Of a stretch of 6,791 nucleotides of DNA, positions 1 to 5,698 are shown piece after piece. Below the pieces are notes generated by a model. That model made no database searches, was not told where the DNA came from, and saw nothing but the letters and a program-made list of their open reading frames with translations. Within the stretch, counting starts at the first letter, position 1, and each line of letters opens with the position of its first letter. The position numbers and the translations under genes were made by a program. The DNA is from a bacterium (GTDB lineage Bacteria > Acidobacteriota > Blastocatellia > Pyrinomonadales > Pyrinomonadaceae). The stretch lies in the NCBI GenBank assembly GCA_029945985.1, contig JAQSDP010000092.1, forward strand, positions 1 through 6,791. The letters are read 5' to 3'.

Positions 1-8
1 ATATCGGC

Positions 9-39
9 TCAGAGTTCAAGCTAGTTCAGAGTTCAAGCT
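9..39 (+). repeat. Tandem direct repeat of a 14-bp unit
   Basis: TCAGAGTTCAAGCT occurs at 9-22 and again, identical, at 26-39, a 17-bp period. The second copy is the outer part of the left arm of the inverted repeat, so the first is a truncated third copy of the same unit. This points to duplication or slippage within a repeat element. Confidence 0.75.
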
Positions 40-109
40 TTAGCTTGTATCCATTGCCACTAATCATCTCGAGGCAGCGGAAGACAAGCTAAAGCTTGGG
101 CTCTGAACT
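23..109. repeat. Intergenic inverted repeat, two 26-bp arms around a 35-bp spacer (REPIN/MITE-like)
   Basis: Arms at 23-48 and 84-109 are reverse complements at 24 of 26 positions. The two exceptions (32/100 and 33/99) are T opposite G, so on a plus-strand RNA they would still pair as G-U. Each arm also contains its own small palindrome, CAAGCT-TT-AGCTTG, so the region can fold either as one long hairpin or as two small ones. The outer end of the right arm stops 2 bp before the GH43 stop codon. The arrangement is like REPINs (paired REP sequences in opposite orientation); membership of a genome-wide repeat family cannot be judged from this window. The remaining bases to the left show no gene. 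Confidence 0.75.
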
Positions 110-113
110 TTTT
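23..113 (+). terminator. Possible rho-independent terminator for a convergent gene left of the window
   Basis: Read on the plus strand, the 26-bp stem is followed directly by TTTTTATCTTT (five T, then T-rich), as in intrinsic terminators. The G-U pairs keep the stem intact only in this orientation. Read on the minus strand, the operon's own direction, the same positions become A-C mismatches and no T-run follows. The 35-nt loop is large for a terminator, so this is tentative. Confidence 0.3.
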
Positions 114-1731
114 ATCTTTCGAATCGGAACCAATCGATATCCGCAGTTCCCGAATCGTTGAACACCCCCGGCCGTGTAAAAACAAATCCGACCTTCGCAC
201 CTATCCATTTGCCTTCCCGCGCCTTGACCGGCTGCCCCACTTCGTTGAACCGCGTGCCGTCAAGACTGTAAAAAAATCGACACATTGCGTCTTTCCCAAC
301 AGTGACACGAAGAAAGAACTCGCGCCTGACAATCTCGACAGCATCCGTACGGGTCTCAGTCGTTCCTTTATCGGCGTCTTTCGCAGTCGCCTGAGAAACG
401 AATAGCTTCCCGCTGCGATTCTCGACGCCTATCAGCGAGTAATCCAATCCCATTACGACTAGAGCAAGCCGCTCACCTTCGAACCTCGGCTCAAATTCAA
501 TTTTCGCTGTCGCGGCGAACGTCTCCGCCGGAAACTTCTGCAGGAGCAAATTTGGCACGTCCCAAAGACTCTTGTAACCGTCGGGCACGCGAACGCTGTT
601 CATCCGCAACACGCCGCGTGTCGGGAATGGAAATCCCCACGTAGGATCGGGGTTCGCATGCCATTGCCATTGCGGGCCGATCGTCGGTCCATTGAACTCA
701 TCCGAATCCTGCGGCGTTGCGATCGGATACGTTCGCCCGACATTCGGCTTTTTATGTCGGAGCACCGGCTCGCCCGTTCCATCGCCGTCCGGATCGCTCC
801 CGATCACCGGAAACCCATTCTTCCAAACAGCCGGCTGGAGATGAACGATCCGTCCATATGCTCCGCGATCTTGAAAGTGTATGAACCACCACTCTCCCGA
901 CGGCGTATCGACCAACGCTCCCTGATGCGGTCCGTTGATCGCGGTCTTTCCCTGAGCGAGTACGATCTTTTCTTCGTATGGCCCGTAGATATTCTTCGAC
1001 CGCAGCACTAACTGCCATCCGGTCGGCACTCCGCCCGCAGGAGTTGAGATGTAATAATATTCGCCGATCTTGTGAAACTTCGGCCCCTCAACGGTCGGGT
1101 GCTTTTCGTGTCCGTCAAAAACCATCACGCCGTCATCGAGCACGCGTGTCCCGTCCGGACTCATCTTGTTCACGACAAGCACGCTCTTGATCCCCGAGCG
1201 GCTTCCCGCAAACGCGTGGACTAGATACGCATTACCGTCCGTATCCCACAACGGGCTCGGATCGATCCATCCCTTCGCTTCTCTCACAAGCAGCGGCTTT
1301 GACCATTCACCCCGCGGATCGCGCGTCTTTGTCATGTAGATCCCAAAATCCGGATCGCCGTAGTAGATGTAGTATTCACCGTTGTGAAACCTGATCGACG
1401 GGGCCCAAACGCCGCCGCCGTGCTGAGGTTTGCTGAAAACCTCGGGCGGATATTGCTCGCGAAAAACATGATTCACGATCGTCCAGTTGACGAGGTCTTT
1501 CGAATGCAGGATCGGAAGGCCAGGCGCGGCGTTGAAGCTTGATGCGGTCATCCAGAAATCCTCGCCCACGCGAACTACATCCGGGTCGGAATAGTCCGCG
1601 TGGATGATCGGGTTCTTGTAGGTTCCGTCGCCATTATCGGCAACCCAAACCTTCGAAACCTCGCCTTGCGAATACACGTTTACCCACGCAATACCCACAA
1701 GCATCGCCGCTAAGATCCGTTTATTTGTCAT
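112..1731 (-). CDS. Secreted GH43 glycosidase with C-terminal concanavalin-A-like domain
   Basis: A 539-residue inverting glycosidase, probably an alpha-L-arabinofuranosidase or beta-xylosidase. Residues 1-21 are a signal peptide (cleavage near VYS-Q). Residues about 38-330 are the five-bladed propeller. The expected triad is present: Asp49 as base (YSDPDVVR), Asp157 as pKa modulator (GWIDPSPLW) and Glu215 as acid (VEGPKFHK). His269 in GPHQG fits the central metal-ligand position. An Asp-rich loop, DPDGDGTGEP (313-322), closes the blade region. Residues about 342-539, starting DSDEFNG, form the beta-sandwich seen at the end of many GH43 beta-xylosidases (GH43_C2 type). The overall pattern resembles GH43 subfamily 12, but I cannot confirm that by eye. 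In this context it would trim side chains of rhamnogalacturonan. The start is 3 nt after the regulator stop with no clear Shine-Dalgarno, so it is probably translated by coupling. It is the last gene before the repeat region at the left edge. Confidence 0.9.
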   Translation of the reverse strand: MTNKRILAAMLVGIAWVNVYSQGEVSKVWVADNGDGTYKNPIIHADYSDPDVVRVGEDFWMTASSFNAAPGLPILHSKDLVNWTIVNHVFREQYPPEVFSKPQHGGGVWAPSIRFHNGEYYIYYGDPDFGIYMTKTRDPRGEWSKPLLVREAKGWIDPSPLWDTDGNAYLVHAFAGSRSGIKSVLVVNKMSPDGTRVLDDGVMVFDGHEKHPTVEGPKFHKIGEYYYISTPAGGVPTGWQLVLRSKNIYGPYEEKIVLAQGKTAINGPHQGALVDTPSGEWWFIHFQDRGAYGRIVHLQPAVWKNGFPVIGSDPDGDGTGEPVLRHKKPNVGRTYPIATPQDSDEFNGPTIGPQWQWHANPDPTWGFPFPTRGVLRMNSVRVPDGYKSLWDVPNLLLQKFPAETFAATAKIEFEPRFEGERLALVVMGLDYSLIGVENRSGKLFVSQATAKDADKGTTETRTDAVEIVRREFFLRVTVGKDAMCRFFYSLDGTRFNEVGQPVKAREGKWIGAKVGFVFTRPGVFNDSGTADIDWFRFER

Positions 1732-1734
1732 TAC

Positions 1735-2484
1735 TTATTTTGAGCCGCTGCCGTTCGCTTCAACTTCCATTCGCTGGGCCTTCTGCGTCTCCACAAGGTG
1801 GTCGTGCATCGCCTTTTCAGCGCCTTCAGCATCGTGGTCGCGAAGGGCCCGATAGATATTGTGATGCTGCTCGGCTGATTGCTTAAGGTCGGTAGCACGT
1901 TTGACTGTCTTGCTACGGTACTCGAACAGGATCGTCGCGACCATGTTCATCAGCGACGTGAGAATTCGATTGCCCGATGCAGCCGCGACGATCTGGTGGA
2001 ACCGCATATCGTGAACCAGATATTGCTCCGGATCATTCAGCGACGCATACATTCCCGCTATCTCTTCTGCGAGGGTCGTCATCTGTTCGCTCGTAACGCG
2101 TTTCGCAGCCATCCCGGCAATACTCATCTCGAGCGCCATGCGAGCTTCGAACATTTCGTCCGACGTAAACCCGTGCAGAGCTGACAGCATCCGCAATGAA
2201 GATCCGTCGAGAGTTGGCGATTCGTCGCGGGCGGCAACAAACGTCCCCGCTCCCTGTTTTGAAAAGAGGATCCCAACCGCGGAAAGCGAACGAATACCTG
2301 CCCGTAGCGTCGGCCGGCTCACGCCCAATATCTTGGCGAGATCGCGCTCCGGCGGAAGTTTATCGCCCGCCGAGAGTTCCCCGCTATGGATCATCTCACG
2401 CAGGCGCGCAGCGACCTCCTCGGCCGTCGAGCCGTTACGATTGCTGGCCAGGTTTTTGAATACTGCGGGGTTCTCTACCGACAT
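1735..2484 (-). CDS. GntR-family transcriptional regulator, FadR subfamily (FCD effector domain)
   Basis: A cytoplasmic DNA-binding protein of 249 residues, the normal FadR-subfamily length. The N-terminal winged helix-turn-helix spans about 18-85, with the signature LPPERDLAKILGVSRPTLRA (43-62) and a wing ending GAGTF. The all-helical FCD domain covers about 105-235. It carries the expected metal- or ligand-binding residues: Asp159 and His163 (DMRFH), His208 (EQHHNI) and His229 (MHDHL). Members with this site often respond to small carboxylates or hexuronates (UxuR, ExuR, LldR), so a uronate or related pectin catabolite is a reasonable effector; this is inference. The gene sits between the cupin and GH43 genes with a possible promoter of its own, and its stop lies 3 bp before the GH43 start. 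The tail after 235 is polar (GSGSK end) and probably disordered. Family assignment is firm; target genes are presumed to be this cluster. Confidence 0.93.
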   Translation of the reverse strand: MSVENPAVFKNLASNRNGSTAEEVAARLREMIHSGELSAGDKLPPERDLAKILGVSRPTLRAGIRSLSAVGILFSKQGAGTFVAARDESPTLDGSSLRMLSALHGFTSDEMFEARMALEMSIAGMAAKRVTSEQMTTLAEEIAGMYASLNDPEQYLVHDMRFHQIVAAASGNRILTSLMNMVATILFEYRSKTVKRATDLKQSAEQHHNIYRALRDHDAEGAEKAMHDHLVETQKAQRMEVEANGSGSK

Positions 2485-2489
2485 TCTTA

Positions 2490-2493
2490 TCCT
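2490..2493 (-). promoter_or_regulatory. Ribosome-binding site of the regulator gene
   Basis: AGGA sits 5 nt before the ATG at 2484. It fits independent translation of the regulator, in contrast to the coupled starts elsewhere in the cluster, and decides the start. Confidence 0.5.
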
Positions 2494-2506
2494 GAAACTA
2501 TCGCCA

Positions 2507-2535
2507 AGTTTACTCCAACCTGATTTCCCTGTCGA
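2507..2535 (-). promoter_or_regulatory. Possible sigma-70-type promoter in front of the regulator gene
   Basis: The 60-bp gap between cupin and regulator is the largest intergenic space inside the cluster. It contains TCGACA (2535-2530, five of six matches to the -35 consensus), a 17-bp spacer and TAAACT (2512-2507, four of six matches to -10). A start just downstream would leave a leader of under 20 nt before the ATG at 2484. It could give the regulator and GH43 gene expression independent of the main operon. Found by eye only; chance matches of this quality are common. Confidence 0.3.
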
Positions 2536-2544
2536 CGCCCTTAG

Positions 2545-3039
2545 CTAAGGCTGCTTCGTCTCGAATACCTTGATCAGGATCATCGAAAATCCCTTTCCCG
2601 TCACGGTGCGCTGATGCGGAGTGCCCCGCGGCACCACGATAAGATCTCCTTTCTTGATCACGACCTTCGTTCCGCCGGTCGCCGACTTACTTCGCCACTC
2701 TCCGGGCGCGGTCTGATTGGGCCCGACCAGGGTGCCGCCTAGCATCATCGTTGCCTCTCCGTCGAGCACGTAATAAACGTCGTCTGATCCGTCGTGAACC
2801 TCATGAAGGTCGTTCTCGCGAAGGTCGTCATGGAACACCGCTACACGCATCTCAGCCCCGGACTGAGCGAAGACGTCGAACTGCTGATTACCGTCTTTCG
2901 CCGCGATCTCTTTCGTGATGTCCGAAACCTGCTGTTTGGACTTCACCACATACGAGCGAGAAGGCGGGTTAGGCCCTTGGGCATTCACCGCGGCCGTAAG
3001 CACGGCCACACAGAAAGCAATCGAAATCAGGTTCTTCAT
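2545..3039 (-). CDS. Small secreted single-domain cupin protein
   Basis: A protein of 164 residues. Residues 1-20 form a signal peptide (cleavage near VNA-Q), so it should act in the periplasm or outside. A single cupin barrel follows. Motif 1 is HEVHDGSDDVYYVLDGEA, with His79, His82 and Asp86/Asp87 in place of the usual Glu. Motif 2 is GDLIVVPRGTPH with His142. These residues would form a metal site. Between the motifs is a longer-than-usual loop (about 100-125). Its place directly after GH105 suggests a role on the released unsaturated galacturonate, as KdgF (also a small cupin) does in pectin catabolism. KdgF is cytoplasmic and shorter, however, and I see no close match, so this is only a hypothesis; sugar binding, isomerase or dioxygenase activity are alternatives. 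The start overlaps the GH105 stop (ATGA) but also has its own GAGGAAG ribosome-binding site. Confidence 0.85.
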   Translation of the reverse strand: MKNLISIAFCVAVLTAAVNAQGPNPPSRSYVVKSKQQVSDITKEIAAKDGNQQFDVFAQSGAEMRVAVFHDDLRENDLHEVHDGSDDVYYVLDGEATMMLGGTLVGPNQTAPGEWRSKSATGGTKVVIKKGDLIVVPRGTPHQRTVTGKGFSMILIKVFETKQP

Positions 3040-4949
3040 TTCTTCCTCGTTTTCGCGATCAGCCAGCGTGCGAGATCTTTCGCGGCATTGAAATTTTGGA
3101 ATTCAGCAGGCAGGCGGCGGCCGTCGACGTATTCGTTGTAAAGCCATGGATCGCCGATCACGAACACCGTTCCTTTGCCATGTTTTGAGACAGCCATGAT
3201 CGTATCGCCGTTCGCGGTGACAACCGGCTTCGCATTCCCCATAAGAGACAGCGTCGCGACCTCTTTCACGAACGCTTTCTTGGTGTTGGCAAAGATCTCG
3301 TTACCGGCCGGTATATCGATGCCGCCCATCTTGTAATCGTTATTGACTACGTCGAACTTCCGATCTTTGTTGAACTGAACGCCGAACTCCTTTGCCAGAG
3401 TGTTGAACTTATCAAGCTCCGCGTTCTGCACATCATTGCCCATCAGCACAAGAACTCCGCCGGCCTTCACCCAATCCCCAATCGCTTTCACGTGCTGAGG
3501 TTCAATGAAGTTCGGATTCGCGGTCTCTTTCGCGGTGTCCGGGTCGACTATGATAAACACGTCCGCACTGCGGAGATTCGCTGCTGTGGGCGCCGCCGAG
3601 AGTTGTTGCGTACTCGCACCGAGTCGCTTAAACATCTGCCCCCACGCGTAGAATCCGGCATCGGGCATCTCATCCCATTTGTAATGCCAGACCTCGTCCA
3701 GTCCGCTGAACTTGTTCTTGCGGATCTCGTGATTAAAGTAGTCGTCGAGCACCACGGTCTTGCCACGTCCGGGCCATCCGCGTTGGTAATTCTCCATCTC
3801 GAGAGCCGCCTTGATCGCCGGGCCCAACCCCTTCGCATCGTTCAGTCGGACCTTCTCGCTCATGTAGTACTCATACGATCCGTCGCGATACGGATTACCG
3901 CCTAGCCCCGACACGGAAACCGTCCCGTGCCACTCCGTATTGCCGTCGGCGTTCGTCTTGATGAACTCTTTCTTGATCCCGTCCCAGCCGCGAACGGCGA
4001 CCTTCATGTGCTTCTCGGGCAGGTAACCTTCGCGAACACCACGGGCGATCGCATACACGAACATTGCGGAACCCGACGATTCGAGATAATTCTTCTCCTT
4101 GCCGCCTAGATCGAGAATGTCCCACCAAACACCGCTCTTCGGATCCTGGACTTTCCCAACCGCAGTGGCCAGTCGGTCAAGTATCGCCTCGAGTTCCTTT
4201 CGCCGCGGATGATCTTTTGGGAAATGCTCGAGCGTATCGACCAGTCCCATCGCGTACCAGCCCATCGCGCGTCCCCAGAAATGCGGTGACTGTCCGGTCT
4301 GTTTGTTCGCCCAACGTTGCTCCTTCGCTTCGTCCCAGCCGTGATAGAGCAATCCGGTTTTCGGGTCCAGCGCGTTCTTCTCCATCCACACGAACTGATT
4401 CGCGATGTCGTTCCAATTATCCTCACCAAAGACTTTCGAATACTCCGCGTAGAAAGGCTGGCCCATGTAGAGCCCGTCCAGCCACATCTGCCACGGATAG
4501 ATCTTCTTATGCCAAAATCCGCCTTCTTTTGTTCGCGGATGAGTCTTCAACTGCGACCGAAACAGTTCGACCATCTTCTTGTACTTTTCCTGCCCGGTAA
4601 CCCGATACAACGTCATCATTCCAACGGCCGGAGTAACATAATCGATGTTGTAATCCTCAAGATGATAGTCTTTGTGCGTGCCGTCCTCGTTGATCCAGTG
4701 GTCCATACCCTTTTGGATATGACGGAAGTATTTCGGATCGCCGGTCGCGTACCACATCTGCTCGATCGCCTTCAGTACCACGCCTTGTTCGTAATTCCAT
4801 TTCGGCGGGATCCCCGGCTGGTTGCGCTGATCTACCCAGATCCGATTCATCGCCGTATCAGCGAGACGCTCCGAGATCGGTGTCTCCTGACCTGCGACGA
4901 TCGAGACAAAGGAGGCGAGCGTTAGAAGTAGCAAGGCTGCGATTTTCAT
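3036..4949 (-). CDS. Secreted GH105 unsaturated rhamnogalacturonyl hydrolase with C-terminal amidotransferase-like extension
   Basis: A 637-residue enzyme of the YteR/YesR type, which hydrates and releases the 4,5-unsaturated galacturonate that lyases leave at the non-reducing end of rhamnogalacturonan oligosaccharides. Residues 1-20 are a signal peptide (cleavage near VAG-Q). Residues about 25-390 form the (alpha/alpha)6 barrel. The MWLDGLYMG motif holds the likely catalytic Asp158, equivalent to YteR Asp143, and the DYNIDY stretch around Asp103 is a candidate for the second conserved Asp. HFWGRAMGWYAMG (223-235), ESSGSAMF (290-297) and the GNPYRDGSYEYYMSE stretch (351-365) are also family-typical. 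Residues about 398-637 are an extra domain starting GKTVVLDDYFNHE and continuing with a Rossmann-like core (DVFIIVD; GDWVKAGGVLVLMGND), resembling class-I glutamine amidotransferase-like/DUF4350 folds; its job is unknown. Typical GH105 proteins are about 370 residues. The start overlaps the esterase stop by ATGA, with no clear Shine-Dalgarno, and the stop overlaps the cupin start in the same way. Confidence 0.9.
   Translation of the reverse strand: MKIAALLLLTLASFVSIVAGQETPISERLADTAMNRIWVDQRNQPGIPPKWNYEQGVVLKAIEQMWYATGDPKYFRHIQKGMDHWINEDGTHKDYHLEDYNIDYVTPAVGMMTLYRVTGQEKYKKMVELFRSQLKTHPRTKEGGFWHKKIYPWQMWLDGLYMGQPFYAEYSKVFGEDNWNDIANQFVWMEKNALDPKTGLLYHGWDEAKEQRWANKQTGQSPHFWGRAMGWYAMGLVDTLEHFPKDHPRRKELEAILDRLATAVGKVQDPKSGVWWDILDLGGKEKNYLESSGSAMFVYAIARGVREGYLPEKHMKVAVRGWDGIKKEFIKTNADGNTEWHGTVSVSGLGGNPYRDGSYEYYMSEKVRLNDAKGLGPAIKAALEMENYQRGWPGRGKTVVLDDYFNHEIRKNKFSGLDEVWHYKWDEMPDAGFYAWGQMFKRLGASTQQLSAAPTAANLRSADVFIIVDPDTAKETANPNFIEPQHVKAIGDWVKAGGVLVLMGNDVQNAELDKFNTLAKEFGVQFNKDRKFDVVNNDYKMGGIDIPAGNEIFANTKKAFVKEVATLSLMGNAKPVVTANGDTIMAVSKHGKGTVFVIGDPWLYNEYVDGRRLPAEFQNFNAAKDLARWLIAKTRKK
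3042..3048 (-). promoter_or_regulatory. Ribosome-binding site of the cupin gene
   Basis: GAGGAAG lies 2 nt before the overlapping ATG (the AGGA core is 4 nt away), inside the last codons of the GH105 gene. It is the clearest Shine-Dalgarno in the window. It supports the start at 3039 and suggests the cupin can be made in higher amount than its upstream neighbours. Confidence 0.6.
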
Positions 4950-5698
4950 AAGATCGATGGTTTCAGATATTTCCTTAGGTTCATCCGCGATTCCCGGATC
5001 GCCTTCACAACTAATTCGGACATTACTTCCGCGCCGAGCGGAGAGAAGTGCGTATTATCTTCGATCCCATTCGGATAGTTCGCGGACTCTCCCGCCTTCA
5101 ACTGCAGAAACAACTTCCGAGAGCCCTCGACTCCGTTGTGAACCACCAAGGCCTCGCTCGACCTGTGCATGTCTATCAACGGAACCTTGGACTCTTTCGC
5201 GACGGTCCGCACGATGTCCGGATATTCGCCGTGCGTATCGTGGAACTTCCCTTCCTTATCAAACCGTCGCCGCATCACCGGCGTCAACAGAACCGGATTT
5301 CCGCCCTTTGATCTGACCTCATCGACGAACCGTGCCAGATTCTTGCGATAATCCTCCGGCGGCGTGTATCGTTCACCTTTATCCTTCGACGAATCGTTAT
5401 GGCCGAACTGGATGAAGACGTAATCGCCTTTTGCCAGGTCGTCGATTATCGCTTGCCACTTCCCTTCGGAAATGAAAGTCTTCGTGCTCCGTCCGTTCGC
5501 CGCTCGGTTGTCGACCTTGACCGTTAATGGCTTGAAGTGAACCTCCAGCTTTTCGCCCCACCCGGTCTCGGGTCGTTTCTCCGGAAGCTTAGCCGCCATC
5601 GTCGAATCACCCGCCAGGTAGATCGTCACCGGACGTTTCTGTCCAACAACGACAACCGATGCGAAGAGCATCAAGCCGAATAGCAGCGAGACTCTCAT
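4946..5698 (-). CDS. Secreted SGNH/GDSL esterase, rhamnogalacturonan acetylesterase-like (CE12 type)
   Basis: A protein of 250 residues that probably removes acetyl groups from the rhamnogalacturonan backbone outside the cytoplasm. Residues 1-19 are a short basic start plus hydrophobic core, a signal peptide ending near VVVVG-Q. SGNH blocks are present: block I LAGDST with the Ser32 nucleophile, followed by the TGWG motif at 45-48 typical of this family; block II NRAANGRST with Gly69; block III GHNDS with Asn101; block V DNTH with the catalytic pair Asp214 and His217. Length and motif spacing match CE12 enzymes such as the Bacillus YesT/RhgT type. I chose the start at 5698 because it gives an intact signal peptide and an ATGA overlap with the upstream stop. 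An in-frame ATG at 5773 would add 25 polar residues before the signal and overlap the neighbour by 79 bp. No strong Shine-Dalgarno precedes the start, so translation is probably coupled. Substrate is inferred from family and from the adjoining GH105. Confidence 0.88.
   Translation of the reverse strand: MRVSLLFGLMLFASVVVVGQKRPVTIYLAGDSTMAAKLPEKRPETGWGEKLEVHFKPLTVKVDNRAANGRSTKTFISEGKWQAIIDDLAKGDYVFIQFGHNDSSKDKGERYTPPEDYRKNLARFVDEVRSKGGNPVLLTPVMRRRFDKEGKFHDTHGEYPDIVRTVAKESKVPLIDMHRSSEALVVHNGVEGSRKLFLQLKAGESANYPNGIEDNTHFSPLGAEVMSELVVKAIRESRMNLRKYLKPSIL

Noticed and set aside
9..109. CRISPR array
   Set aside because: The copies are partly inverted, spacing is irregular (3 bp and 44 bp between units), and no cas gene is present.
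23..109. Terminator of the operon itself on the minus strand
   Set aside because: No T-run follows the stem in that direction and two positions become A-C mismatches, so at best it is a weak 3' stabilising structure.
112..1731. Frameshift or truncation in the GH43 gene
   Set aside because: Signal peptide, catalytic triad and C-terminal beta-sandwich are all continuous in one frame; length is normal for this two-domain type.
2138..2548. Open frame of 136 codons on the plus strand over the regulator gene
   Set aside because: Antisense to the regulator's DNA-binding region, low-complexity Arg/Ser content, no recognisable motif.
4064..4600. Open frame of 178 codons on the plus strand
   Set aside because: Arg/Ser/Pro-rich composition typical of an out-of-frame reading of the GH105 gene; no recognisable motif.
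4317..4925. Open frame of 202 codons on the plus strand inside the GH105 gene
   Set aside because: Wholly antisense to a clear enzyme gene; its translation shows no recognisable domain or signal peptide.
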